Below are positions 1-8,560 of a stretch of 30,104 nt of DNA, in pieces; position 1 is the first letter of the stretch, and every line of letters begins with the position of its first letter. A program made the translations under genes and the position numbers. The notes beneath the pieces are model-generated. The model did no database searches, had not been told where the DNA came from, and saw only the letters and a list, made by a program, of their open reading frames with translations. Source of the stretch: Clostridia bacterium (GTDB taxonomy: Bacteria; Bacillota; Clostridia; Oscillospirales; CAG-272); NCBI GenBank assembly GCA_024408015.1, contig JAKSVJ010000001.1:1-30104 (forward strand), read 5' to 3'.

Positions 1-583
1 CTGATGTAGATACATTGGTTTCTACAACATGGGAAGTATATAAATAAATTGTGGGATTTATTTGTAAGAAAAATGGAACACAGATCAAAGGGAGTATTGG
101 TATTAAAAGGTGGAACAAAGCTATTGTAGGACTTCCAAATATCATTACTTGGATGCCATTATACATTCCATTCCAAAGCATTACAACTGTCCAAATGATA
201 ACTCTTGCAGCACCAAGACCAGGGCCTGCAGGGTATGCTTGGTAATATGTATATAGCATTGAGATGACAGCATAGATAATACCCAACACTATTGTTGGAA
301 TTTCTGCTATTAGAGCAATAAGTATGCCTTTTGCAGCAAATTTCTTTTCTCTTCCAGCATCAACTTTGAGTCTATGCTCGGCACCCAAATACCACATATC
401 TACATCAATCAAAAATAGGTAGAGTAGTACAGCAAGAACGCCACATGCATACATAACAATTCTCAATGTGACATTATCACTTGAGAATGGGATGTATACC
501 ATTACACCGAATATTGCCATAACAATATGTGTACGTAGTAATTTTCCAATTATTGATTTGTTATCTTGTAATAATTGTTTCAA
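1..583 (-). CDS. Unrecognised polytopic membrane protein (partial, C-terminus beyond window)
   Basis: Reading the minus strand from a TTG at 583 gives 194 open codons that run off the window edge. The TTG is preceded by AGGAG (590-594) with a 6-base gap, a good ribosome binding site, which is why I chose this start over internal ATGs. The product has about five hydrophobic segments (roughly residues 17-33, 38-60, 86-110, 126-150 and 153-174) with a basic, hydrophilic loop around residues 68-85 (AEHRLKVDAGREKK), so it is an integral membrane protein. I do not recognise the family. It lies 35 bases downstream of the Xer recombinase gene on the same strand and probably shares its transcript. No catalytic motif is visible. 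The gene is very likely real; its function is unknown. Confidence 0.7.
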   Translation of the reverse strand, partial: MKQLLQDNKSIIGKLLRTHIVMAIFGVMVYIPFSSDNVTLRIVMYACGVLAVLLYLFLIDVDMWYLGAEHRLKVDAGREKKFAAKGILIALIAEIPTIVLGIIYAVISMLYTYYQAYPAGPGLGAARVIIWTVVMLWNGMYNGIQVMIFGSPTIALFHLLIPILPLICVPFFLQINPTIYLYTSHVVETNVSTS

Positions 584-618
584 TTTTTACTCCTATAGTT
601 TTTATCACTATTTGCGAA

Positions 619-1641
619 TTAGCCATCGTCGTTTTCTTTAACATCATCTAATGTCAAATTAGCAAGAGGGTGATGTTTTGCCGCTTCTTCAACGGTTTTA
701 TTGCTTATGTGAGTGTATATTTGTGTGGTTGACAATTGTTCGTGGCCAAGAATTTCTTTGAGCGTTTGAACGTCAACTCCGCCTTTTTGATACATAAGAG
801 TTGCAGCTGTGTGTCTTAACTTATGTGTTGATAATTTTCTATTTCCAAGACCAGCTAGCTTCAAATATTTCTCGACTGTTTTTTGAACCATTTGATTGCT
901 TATTCTAGTTCCTCTATTTGAGATGAATAGGGCATTTTTATCAACAATGTTTTTACCAAGCGATGTTTTGTAGTTTAAATATGATTTCAATGCATTTTGA
1001 CAAGCATCATTTAAATATACCATTCGCTCTTTGTTGCCTTTACCTGTTACTCTTAAAGAAGATAGGTCTTTTGTAATATCAGAAGTATTAATTCCAACAA
1101 GTTCTGACAAACGCATTCCACAACTTAAAAACAAAGTAATCATGCAAAAATCTCGTTTAACTGTTTTTGATGATTTATCATTTGCTATTGCTTTTAATAG
1201 TTCAAGACTTTCTTCCTCTGTAAGGTACTTAGGAAGTGATTTCTTGAGTTTTGGACTTTCTATGTCTGCGGCAATGTTTGTTTCAACGATGTGCTCACGA
1301 ACTGTTAAGTATTTGTAGAAAGATTTTATAGCGGAAAGTTTTCTAGCTCTTGCCCCTGCCATGTTACCTCTCTCGTTTCTTTCGAACGCGAGAAATTCAA
1401 GTATATCAACAGAGGTTATCCCTCTAACAAAATCTTCATCAACCTCTTCGATTGATAGGCTTTCAAGAGTTTCTTCATCCAAGGAATACCCGTGTCTTTT
1501 TGCGACAAGATATCTAAAAAATGTTCTCAAATCAAGTCTATATTCATCAACTGTCTTTTGTGAACGTTCTTGGATTACTAACTTATATTGAAGATATTTT
1601 TCAACCAAAGGACAGGTTTCTATTGTATGTGTTTTTGTCAT
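619..1641 (-). CDS. xerC: Xer-type tyrosine recombinase (340 aa)
   Basis: A site-specific DNA strand-exchange enzyme of the Xer/phage-integrase family. Xer proteins resolve chromosome dimers at dif together with the division machinery. The N-terminal core-binding domain spans about residues 10-115 and the catalytic domain 135-325. The full catalytic set is present: R177 (CGMRLSEL), K201 (TGKGNKER), H273 and R276 (HKLRHTAAT), H300 (LGHEQ) and the nucleophile Y309 (TTQIYTH). At 340 residues it is longer than the usual ~300; the extra length is mostly an acidic insert at about residues 50-74 in the DNA-binding domain. I recall such an insert in clostridial XerC-like proteins. ATG at 1641 has AGAGGA upstream. 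No phage or element genes flank it, which favours a housekeeping Xer role, but XerC and XerD cannot be told apart here. Confidence 0.85.
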   Translation of the reverse strand: MTKTHTIETCPLVEKYLQYKLVIQERSQKTVDEYRLDLRTFFRYLVAKRHGYSLDEETLESLSIEEVDEDFVRGITSVDILEFLAFERNERGNMAGARARKLSAIKSFYKYLTVREHIVETNIAADIESPKLKKSLPKYLTEEESLELLKAIANDKSSKTVKRDFCMITLFLSCGMRLSELVGINTSDITKDLSSLRVTGKGNKERMVYLNDACQNALKSYLNYKTSLGKNIVDKNALFISNRGTRISNQMVQKTVEKYLKLAGLGNRKLSTHKLRHTAATLMYQKGGVDVQTLKEILGHEQLSTTQIYTHISNKTVEEAAKHHPLANLTLDDVKENDDG

Positions 1642-1674
1642 TACATCCTCTAAGTTCTAAATCATTATTGATTA

Positions 1675-1703
1675 ATTATAACCCATCTCCGTTCAAATCT
1701 CAA
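1675..1703 (-). promoter_or_regulatory. Sigma-A promoter of the recombinase gene
   Basis: On the minus strand TTGAGA (1698-1703) and a perfect TATAAT (1675-1680) are separated by 17 bases, ending about 33 bases before the ATG of the recombinase gene. It is divergent from the trmL promoter. Sequence match only. Confidence 0.65.
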
Positions 1704-1709
1704 TACTTA

Positions 1710-1727
1710 TTATATATTAATATATAA
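1710..1727. repeat. 18-bp perfect AT-only palindrome between divergent promoters
   Basis: TTATATATTAATATATAA reads the same on both strands. It sits exactly between the -35 boxes of the divergent recombinase (1698-1703) and trmL (1734-1739) promoters. It might be a regulator site or simply an easily melted AT spacer; AT-only palindromes arise often by chance in such a genome. Confidence 0.5.
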
Positions 1728-1733
1728 GTTTTA

Positions 1734-1762
1734 TTGCAAAAATCAAAATTATAATGTATAAT
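1734..1762 (+). promoter_or_regulatory. Sigma-A promoter of the trmL-secA unit
   Basis: TTGCAA (1734-1739), a 17-base spacer, then TATAAT (1757-1762). A second TATAAT lies at 1750-1755, so the start point could shift by 7 bases. It is followed by AGAGGGG and the trmL ATG at 1789. No other promoter of this quality was noticed before 9981, so it may drive the whole run to the phosphoesterase gene. Confidence 0.7.
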
Positions 1763-1788
1763 TACAATGAGAAAAGAGGGGCATTTTT

Positions 1789-2307
1789 ATGGCGGAAATT
1801 AATATAGTTTTGGTTGAACCAGAAATACCACAAAATACTGGTAATATTGCTAGAACATGCGACTGTACTGGCGCTGCTTTGCATATTGTTAAACCTATGG
1901 GTTTTGAAATAGATGATAGAAAATTAAAGAGAGCTGGACTTGATTATTGGTGGGATCTTGAAATCCACTATTATGAGTCACTCGATGAGTTTTTAAGCTT
2001 ACATGGTGATAAGCCTTTGTGCTTCTTTACAACGAAATCAGATAACATATATACAAACAGAGATTTTTCACAAGAAGAAGCATGGCTTGTGTTTGGTAAG
2101 GAGACAAAGGGATTACCTGAAACGTTGTTATGTAATAATGAAAGCAAGACTGTAAGGATTCCAATGATAGGTGATAAGCGTAGCCTTAATCTATCAAACA
2201 GTGTTGCTATAGCAGTATATGAAGTTTTAAGACAGAGAAACTACAAACAATTGAAAACTGAGGGTGAAAGAATACGTATGTTGAATTCACTTTTGAACGA
2301 AAATTAA
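1789..2307 (+). CDS. trmL: tRNA (cytidine/uridine-34 2'-O)-methyltransferase TrmL
   Basis: A SPOUT-class methyltransferase that puts a 2'-O-methyl group on the wobble base of leucine tRNAs using S-adenosylmethionine. The 172-residue protein is the normal length for the small one-domain TrmL branch. Visible family motifs are the N-terminal EPEIPQNTGNIART (motif 1, residues 10-23), FGKETKGLP near residue 103 (motif 2) and IPMIGDKRSLNLSNSVAIAVYE near residues 124-145 (motif 3), which form the knotted cofactor site. ATG at 1789 follows AGAGGGG. It is first in a plus-strand run and secA starts 15 bases after its stop. The identification is firm at family level; the exact tRNA targets are inferred from the family. 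Confidence 0.92.
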   Translation: MAEINIVLVEPEIPQNTGNIARTCDCTGAALHIVKPMGFEIDDRKLKRAGLDYWWDLEIHYYESLDEFLSLHGDKPLCFFTTKSDNIYTNRDFSQEEAWLVFGKETKGLPETLLCNNESKTVRIPMIGDKRSLNLSNSVAIAVYEVLRQRNYKQLKTEGERIRMLNSLLNEN

Positions 2308-2322
2308 TTTAGGAGACTACGG

Positions 2323-5040
2323 ATGAGCTTATTTGAAAAAATGTTTGGAACATATAGCGAAAGACAAGTTAAGAAATTGACTGAAACTGTTGATTTGATT
2401 GAATCTTTGGCTGACAAGTATAAAGCTATGAGCAATGAAGAACTTGCCAATATGACAAGTGTTCTTAAGGGAAGATTAGCTTCTGGTGAAAGCCTTGATG
2501 ATATTCTCCCAGACGCATTTGCTACTGCACGTGAAGCTGCAGATAGAGTTCTTGGAAAGCGCCCATTTAGAGTTCAGATTATAGGTGGTATTATTCTTCA
2601 CCAAGGAAGAATCGCGGAAATGAAAACGGGTGAAGGAAAAACACTTGTTGCTACAATGCCAGCATACCTTAACGCATTGACAGAAAAGGGCGTTCATATT
2701 GTTACAGTAAACGACTACCTTGCACGTCGTGACAGTGAAGAAATGGGCAAAATATATGCATTTTTAGGACTAACTACAGGCCTTATTGTGCATGGTCAAG
2801 ATAACGATGAAAAACGTGCAGCATATAATTGCGACATTACATATGGTACAAATAATGAGCTCGGTTTCGACTACTTGCGTGATAATATGGTCACAGTTAA
2901 AGAACAACTTGTACAAAGACCATTTAACTTTGCTATTGTCGATGAAGTTGACTCAATTTTGATTGATGAAGCGAGAACTCCTCTTATCATTTCAGGTCAT
3001 GGTGCTAAGAGTGATGAACTATATAAAAAAGCCGATGCATTGGTTAGAGCTATGCGTCCATTGGTTATCAAAGAGATGGACAAAAAAGCAGACTACACAG
3101 ATGCAAGTGAAGACTATGTTGTTGATGAAAAAGGTAAGCATTGTACATTGACAGCGCGTGGTATTGCTAAAGCCGAAAGATTCTTCGGAGTGGACAACAT
3201 CAGTGATATTGAAAACAGCACGATCATGCATCACATAGAGCAGGCTCTTCATGCATACGGAATTATGAAGAGAGACATAGATTATCTTGTTTCACCTGAC
3301 AATAAAGTATTGATTATTGATTCATTTACTGGACGTGTAATGCCAGGCAGAAGATATTCAAACGGCTTGCATCAAGCTATTGAAGCAAAAGAAAGAGTTA
3401 AAGTTGAAAATGAAAACCAAACTTTAGCTACTATTACTTTCCAGAACTTCTTTAGACTATATAAAAAGCTATCAGGTATGACTGGTACAGCTCTTACTGA
3501 AGACGCAGAATTCAGAGAGATTTACGACTTGGATGTAGTTGAAGTCCCAACTAATAAGCCAATGATTCGTATTGATTCAACTGATGCTGTATATAAGAGC
3601 ATTAAAGGAAAAACTCAGGCTATTGTTGATCAAATCAAGGCTTGCTATGAAAAAGGACAGCCTGTACTTGTTGGTACAATCTCTGTTGAAAAATCGGAAG
3701 CTCTTTCTGCAATATTAAAAAAAGAAGGAATTCCACATAACGTGTTGAACGCAAAACAACACGAAAGAGAAGCTGAAATTGTAGCTCAGGCTGGTAAGTT
3801 CAAAGCCGTTACCATTTCAACAAACATGGCTGGACGTGGTACAGATATTATGCTTGGCGGTAATGCAGAATTTATGGCCAAGAACGATTTGAAAAAACTA
3901 GGTTACAACGAAGAAGAAATCTACGCTATAACAGGTGTTTCTGATACAAAAGATGAGAGAATTCTTGAGGGAAGAGAGATTTATTCTGAAAATCTAGCTA
4001 AGCACAAAGAAGAGATTGCTCCAGAAGCAGAAAAGGTACGTCAAGCTGGCGGTTTGTTTATTTTAGGTACTGAAAGACATGAAAGCAGACGTATCGATAA
4101 CCAGTTAAGAGGACGTTCCGGAAGACAAGGCGACCCAGGACAAAGTAGATTCTATCTTTCACTAGAAGATGACCTTATGCGTCTTTTTGGTAGTGATAGA
4201 GTTTTGGGATTAGTTAACTCAATTGGACTTGATGATTCACAAGAAATAAATGCAAAAATATTGTCAAACTCAATAGAAAATGCGCAAAGACATCTTGAGG
4301 GTGAAAACTTTAATAGACGTAAAACTGTTCTTGAATTCGACGATGTAATGAACCAGCAAAGAAACATAATCTACGGTCAGCGTCGTGATGTTATTGATGG
4401 AAAAGACATCACTGAAACAATCGATAGTATGTTTGACGATATCATAACATATGCATTCGAAGAGGCAACAGAGAGTGACGGATCAGTGAATTTTGTAACA
4501 GTAAAAGAAAGATTGCCATGGCTTGTTTCTAATGACGAGGCTAACAATGCAACTGACGCAAAAGAATTTGAAGAACTTCTCAAAAAGAAGATTAGCCTTG
4601 GAAAAGAAATGTCAAAAGCTGCTTTTGGTGACAACTACGATGAACTAAAGAGATTTGCTTTGCTCAAGGCAGTTGACGTTAACTGGATGCAACATCTTGA
4701 TGCCATGGACGATTTGAGAGATGGTGTTGGACTTCACTCATATGCTTCAAGAAAGCCTATTGATGAATATAGAATTACAGGCGGAGATATGTTCAATGAT
4801 ATGATTGAGCAAATCCGTATAGATACAGTAAGATTAATTTTGACTGCAAGACCAGCAGAACAAGTTAAAAGAGAAGCAGTTGCAAACGCTCAGCGTGCAC
4901 AAGCAGCAAATGCCGGCGCACCTGAAAAACAAAAACCTATCGTTAAAAAGCTCAGTGACAAGGTTGGTAGAAATGATCCTTGTCCATGCGGTAGTGGCTT
5001 AAAATATAAAAAGTGTTGCGGTAGAAACACAGATAATTAG
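2323..5040 (+). CDS. secA: Preprotein translocase ATPase SecA
   Basis: The motor ATPase that pushes unfolded preproteins through the SecYEG channel at the cytoplasmic membrane. At 905 residues it has the full family length. Walker A is at 100-107 (MKTGEGKT, K106). The DEAD-type Walker B is D207-E208 (VDEVDSILIDEARTP). The preprotein cross-linking domain follows, then a second nucleotide-binding half with TNMAGRGTD and GRSGRQGDPG. The C-terminal zinc SEC-C motif ends the protein, with C887, C889, C898 and C899 (DPCPCGSG, KKCCG), the usual SecB/ribosome-binding tail. ATG has AGGAG upstream. The next gene starts 9 bases after its stop. Type I signal peptidase lies two genes downstream, so export functions are clustered here. 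Confidence 0.97.
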   Translation: MSLFEKMFGTYSERQVKKLTETVDLIESLADKYKAMSNEELANMTSVLKGRLASGESLDDILPDAFATAREAADRVLGKRPFRVQIIGGIILHQGRIAEMKTGEGKTLVATMPAYLNALTEKGVHIVTVNDYLARRDSEEMGKIYAFLGLTTGLIVHGQDNDEKRAAYNCDITYGTNNELGFDYLRDNMVTVKEQLVQRPFNFAIVDEVDSILIDEARTPLIISGHGAKSDELYKKADALVRAMRPLVIKEMDKKADYTDASEDYVVDEKGKHCTLTARGIAKAERFFGVDNISDIENSTIMHHIEQALHAYGIMKRDIDYLVSPDNKVLIIDSFTGRVMPGRRYSNGLHQAIEAKERVKVENENQTLATITFQNFFRLYKKLSGMTGTALTEDAEFREIYDLDVVEVPTNKPMIRIDSTDAVYKSIKGKTQAIVDQIKACYEKGQPVLVGTISVEKSEALSAILKKEGIPHNVLNAKQHEREAEIVAQAGKFKAVTISTNMAGRGTDIMLGGNAEFMAKNDLKKLGYNEEEIYAITGVSDTKDERILEGREIYSENLAKHKEEIAPEAEKVRQAGGLFILGTERHESRRIDNQLRGRSGRQGDPGQSRFYLSLEDDLMRLFGSDRVLGLVNSIGLDDSQEINAKILSNSIENAQRHLEGENFNRRKTVLEFDDVMNQQRNIIYGQRRDVIDGKDITETIDSMFDDIITYAFEEATESDGSVNFVTVKERLPWLVSNDEANNATDAKEFEELLKKKISLGKEMSKAAFGDNYDELKRFALLKAVDVNWMQHLDAMDDLRDGVGLHSYASRKPIDEYRITGGDMFNDMIEQIRIDTVRLILTARPAEQVKREAVANAQRAQAANAGAPEKQKPIVKKLSDKVGRNDPCPCGSGLKYKKCCGRNTDN

Positions 5041-5049
5041 GAGTAAATT

Positions 5050-5778
5050 ATGGGATTCGGATGGATGTTCCTTGGAACGATATTTTTCTGGACTGCAAAA
5101 ATTGAATACTTCGACCTTCTTCCGGATTTCCTTGGTTATTTGCTTATCATTCACGGAATTGAAGTCGCACTTAGACATTGTAATAACTTTAAGAATGCGA
5201 GAATTGCTTCGTATGTAGGATGTGGAACATCAGCTGTTGTTCTTCTTATGCAAGCTATTCAACTTATTGATTATGATGATGTAATTCCGGATACAATTTT
5301 GTCGATTATTAATGCTGTTAATGTTGCTGTTAGAGTAGCATTTATAATCATTTTGTTGTTGGCAATTCATGCATTGTCTAAAGAAATCAAGGCAACAAGA
5401 ACATCAAAACGTTCACTTCAAGCATTGTTTGTTGTTCCACTTTTTGTGTTATTCAATGTTGCCCTTGAAGCTATTGCATATCTTGGTCTCATTGAAGATA
5501 CTGAGAAAATAATAGCAGGCGCTTTGTTGTGTGAAATAGTATATGTTGCTATGACTTTTGTTACAGTTTTCTCATCATACATGTGGATTTGTCTTGAAGG
5601 TGATGAGAAAATGGAAAAGAAAAACAAAACAAAGTCACCAATGGATTATTTTGACGACCGAAAAGCCAAAGATCAGGCCGAAAATGCTCAATATCAAAAA
5701 GAGCAAAATGCAGCAAAAGCCGGAAAAACTATGGCTCAAATGTATGGCGTTAAAAAGAAAAAGAAGGGTAAAAAATGA
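5050..5778 (+). CDS. Unrecognised membrane protein with 'LPDF' motif and Lys-rich tail
   Basis: A 242-residue protein that I do not recognise by name. Residues 1-180 hold about six hydrophobic segments (near 3-15, 25-36, 52-70, 80-108, 122-142 and 151-178). The N-terminus carries a distinctive pattern, FxGxxFxxxxxxxxxDxLPDFxGxxLIxxGxxxxxxxxNN, also found at the start of the next protein, so the two are paralogues. Residues 188-242 form a very basic cytoplasmic-looking tail (MDYFDDRKAKDQ, then a KKKKKGKK end) that suggests contact with RNA, lipid or an acidic partner. AGGAG precedes the ATG, only 9 bases after the secA stop. Its stop overlaps the next start (ATGA at 5775-5778), so the two are probably co-translated and may form one complex. 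Function unknown. Confidence 0.8.
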   Translation: MGFGWMFLGTIFFWTAKIEYFDLLPDFLGYLLIIHGIEVALRHCNNFKNARIASYVGCGTSAVVLLMQAIQLIDYDDVIPDTILSIINAVNVAVRVAFIIILLLAIHALSKEIKATRTSKRSLQALFVVPLFVLFNVALEAIAYLGLIEDTEKIIAGALLCEIVYVAMTFVTVFSSYMWICLEGDEKMEKKNKTKSPMDYFDDRKAKDQAENAQYQKEQNAAKAGKTMAQMYGVKKKKKGKK

Positions 5779-7097
5779 GTTATTGGTACATATTTGTAGG
5801 TAGTTTATTTCTATTTAACCCTTCAATCAATTTAATTGATTTTCTCCCTGATTTTATAGGAATAATACTGATATTGATAGGGATGCGCAAAATAGCTGAT
5901 TTGAACAACTATATTGGTGACGCATTCATAAAGATGAGATGGTCATTGTGGGTGGCCTTTGGAAAACTTGTTTGTTTATTACTTGTTAGATCTCTTGATG
6001 CCACAATGATTTTGGTGTTCTCATTTGCGACTGCAATACTTGAATGTGCATTTTTAATACCAGCATTTATTGGGCTATTGGAAGGTATGGAATATCTTTC
6101 AATTCGAGAGATTGATAATGGGTTATATGACACATCTAAACTAAAAATGACAACTTTGGTATTCATTGTTGTTAGAGCAGTTGGCTCATTTTTGCCAGGT
6201 GTTGCAGCAATGCTTATTAGCACATCAACTGGTACTGTAAACTCAGGAATAGGAATATCTGCTGACGCAATGAATTTCTACCTTAACCTATTGTTTGCTA
6301 GCATAGTAATGGCTATAGGCATTGTATGGGTTGTTGGCGTATTCAAACTAATCAAAGCATATGCTTCAAGTGAAGAACTCAACAAAGTTCTAATTCAAAG
6401 ATATCAGCACGAAATTCTAGATAACAAAGAGATAATGATTAGGCGAAGAATAAGGATGATGACATTATTAGCATTCCTTGCAACTTTGCCACTTATAACT
6501 GTGAAAATTGATTATCATTATGTAATGCCAGAATTGGCATTTGGTATTTTGTATATGGCTTCAACTTATGTTTGTGGCAAATATACTAATGATAAAAAAT
6601 TAAGAGTTATGAGTATTGTTTCAACAATAATATGCCTAATTCAGTTTGTGATTTTATGGATATTCGAAGATTTATTTGGAGAATATACATTTGACTCATT
6701 TGAAATAGCATTCAAGAACGATTATTACCCAGAATTGTTTATTTCAATTGTCGCATTAGCATTGATTTCCTATGCAATTATGTATGTATGCCATTTGTCG
6801 ATGTCAAAGCTATTTTGCAAAGCAATTGACGAAAGCGTTGGACTTAAGGGCGAGTACACTGATCTTAGAAGATTTGACCTTGACAACGAAAAGAAAAAAC
6901 TCATGAAAAAGAGAGTGGTAATGACAAACATAATCATGGGTGTTTATTGTTTGGTTTCATTTATCACGACTATAACAAGTCAGTTATATGATTTGAGAGA
7001 AACATGGCTATTAAGATTAACTTTTGGCCTTGTTTTGATGGTAACAACATATTTTGTGAACAAGCAAATTTCAGACGAAGCAGAAAATGCTCTATAA
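5775..7097 (+). CDS. Unrecognised polytopic membrane protein with internal repeats, paralogue of preceding gene
   Basis: A 440-residue integral membrane protein with roughly a dozen hydrophobic segments. The first 45 residues match the preceding protein: FVGSLFLFNPSINLIDFLPDF followed by a GxxLILIGM-type helix and an NN pair. A looser copy of the same pattern recurs at about residues 232-275 (LATLPLITVKIDY, MPELAFGILYMASTYVCGKY). Another possible copy lies at about 381-432 (WLLRLTFGLVLMVTTYFVNK), which suggests growth by domain duplication. Charged cytoplasmic linkers lie at about 195-228 and 345-380 (FDLDNEKKKLMKKR). The start overlaps the previous stop by 4 bases, and the signal peptidase gene follows after 9 bases. 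No enzyme motif is seen. Its place between secA and signal peptidase I suggests, but does not show, an envelope or export role. Confidence 0.8.
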   Translation: MSYWYIFVGSLFLFNPSINLIDFLPDFIGIILILIGMRKIADLNNYIGDAFIKMRWSLWVAFGKLVCLLLVRSLDATMILVFSFATAILECAFLIPAFIGLLEGMEYLSIREIDNGLYDTSKLKMTTLVFIVVRAVGSFLPGVAAMLISTSTGTVNSGIGISADAMNFYLNLLFASIVMAIGIVWVVGVFKLIKAYASSEELNKVLIQRYQHEILDNKEIMIRRRIRMMTLLAFLATLPLITVKIDYHYVMPELAFGILYMASTYVCGKYTNDKKLRVMSIVSTIICLIQFVILWIFEDLFGEYTFDSFEIAFKNDYYPELFISIVALALISYAIMYVCHLSMSKLFCKAIDESVGLKGEYTDLRRFDLDNEKKKLMKKRVVMTNIIMGVYCLVSFITTITSQLYDLRETWLLRLTFGLVLMVTTYFVNKQISDEAENAL

Positions 7098-7106
7098 GGA
7101 GTTATT

Positions 7107-7685
7107 ATGAATAAGAATAGAAAAATAGTAACATCTATTTTGGAATTAATAGAGATAATGTCCATGTCTATTGTGGTAGTAATATTGGTTTTCACTTTCA
7201 TAGGAAGATTGTCAACAGTAGATGGTTCATCTATGAACAATACGCTAACTGATGGTGATAGAGTAATAATTACAAATCTCTTTTATACACCACAAAATGG
7301 AGACATAATTGTTTTCCAACAAGCTGATGGATATTATAAAATTCCGCTAGTAAAAAGAGTCATTGCAAAAGGCGGAGACACTTTGAGAATCGATTTTTCT
7401 TCTTGGAAAGTTTACGTTAATGGTGAACTTGTTGATGAGCCTTACGTGAATAAGGATATGTTTAATTCAATGAAATCAGAAGACTATTTTTCGGTATACA
7501 AACAGTATTTAGATGTAACAGGAACAATGACAATTCCTGAAGGATATGTATTTGCTATGGGTGATAATAGAAATCATTCAAGTGATAGTAGATACGAGGG
7601 TGTAAAATTGGTAAGCGTTAACGATATTATGGGCAAATTAATTTTGCGTATAGCTCCGATTAGCGAATTTGGAAAGGTTGATTAA
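7107..7685 (+). CDS. lepB: Type I signal peptidase (SipS/LepB family)
   Basis: The membrane-anchored serine protease that cuts signal peptides off exported proteins on the outer face of the membrane. The 192-residue length and single N-terminal anchor (about residues 13-32) match the Gram-positive SipS type. The catalytic serine is S42 in VDGSSMNNTL and the general-base lysine is K83 in LVKRVIAKGGD. The conserved MGDNRNHSSDSR box is at 151-162, with its terminal DSR. AGGAG precedes the ATG. Position after secA and the two membrane proteins fits a secretion-related segment; rbgA begins 2 bases after its stop. Confidence 0.95.
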   Translation: MNKNRKIVTSILELIEIMSMSIVVVILVFTFIGRLSTVDGSSMNNTLTDGDRVIITNLFYTPQNGDIIVFQQADGYYKIPLVKRVIAKGGDTLRIDFSSWKVYVNGELVDEPYVNKDMFNSMKSEDYFSVYKQYLDVTGTMTIPEGYVFAMGDNRNHSSDSRYEGVKLVSVNDIMGKLILRIAPISEFGKVD

Positions 7686-7687
7686 AA

Positions 7688-8560
7688 ATGCCGACGGATA
7701 TTATTCAATGGTTTCCTGGACATATGGCGAAAACTCGCCGTATGATTACAGAAAACTTAAAACTTGTTGATGTTGTTTTTGAATTATTGGATGCTAGAAT
7801 TCCATATTCATCACAAAACCCAGAAATACCGAAATTAACTTCAGGAAAACCTAGACTCACTTTGTTGTCTAAAACATCATTAGCAGATCCAAAAGTAACT
7901 GCAAGATGGCAAGAGTATTACCAGAGTGTTGGAAGAAAATGCATATTCTATGATGTAAGAACAGGCGAAGGTCTAGATAAAATTGGTCCTGCGGTTAATG
8001 AATTGTGTGCGGATAAATTGGCCAAATACAAGGAGAAGGGCATGATAAGACCTCTTAAGGCTATGATTGTTGGTATTCCTAATGTTGGCAAGAGCTCATT
8101 GATTAACAAAATAGCAACTGACAAAAAAGCTAAAGTTGAAGATAGACCTGGTGTCACAAAAGATATGCAATGGGTTAAGACTTCATATGGAATTGACCTT
8201 ATGGATATGCCAGGTGTTTTATGGCCAAAATTCGAAGAGAGAAGAGTTGGCGAAAACCTAGCAATGACTGGCGCTGTTAAGGATGAAATTACTGAACTTG
8301 AGTCATTGGCTGGTGCACTATGCAAGAGACTTTACGAGATATATCCAGAACTTCTTTGTCAAAGATACAAGCTTGAAATGTCTGAACTTGAAGACCTTGA
8401 AATATGGCAAATTTTCGAGTTGATTGGCAAAAAAAGAGGCTTCTTAATTTCTGGCGGCGAAATTAATTACGACAGAACTGCAAGAATGCTTCTTGATGAG
8501 TTTAGATCAGGAAAAATAGGTAGAATCACACTTGAAGTTCCTGGAGGCAAACATGCTTGA
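7688..8560 (+). CDS. rbgA: Ribosome biogenesis GTPase YlqF/RbgA
   Basis: A circularly permuted GTPase needed for late assembly of the 50S ribosomal subunit. The order of motifs is the permuted one: G4 region first (residues 59-68), then G1 GIPNVGKSS (129-137), G2 T157 in RPGVTKD, and G3 DMPG (173-176). The N-terminal WFPGHMAK box contains H12, the histidine proposed as catalytic in the B. subtilis protein. The RNA-binding C-terminal helical domain follows. The G4 motif, normally NKxD, reads SKTS here (residues 61-64), so both the usual Asn and Asp are changed. The length of 290 residues is normal. The stop codon overlaps the rnhB start by 8 bases. Confidence 0.93.
   Translation: MPTDIIQWFPGHMAKTRRMITENLKLVDVVFELLDARIPYSSQNPEIPKLTSGKPRLTLLSKTSLADPKVTARWQEYYQSVGRKCIFYDVRTGEGLDKIGPAVNELCADKLAKYKEKGMIRPLKAMIVGIPNVGKSSLINKIATDKKAKVEDRPGVTKDMQWVKTSYGIDLMDMPGVLWPKFEERRVGENLAMTGAVKDEITELESLAGALCKRLYEIYPELLCQRYKLEMSELEDLEIWQIFELIGKKRGFLISGGEINYDRTARMLLDEFRSGKIGRITLEVPGGKHA

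Noticed and set aside
51..245. Plus-strand open frame of 64 codons near the left edge
   Set aside because: It is antisense to the membrane-protein gene with a good TTG start and ribosome site; the plus frame has no such signal.
619..1641. Tyrosine recombinase as an integron or phage integrase
   Set aside because: No attachment-site repeats, attC-like sites, cassettes or phage genes nearby; length and motifs fit the Xer branch.
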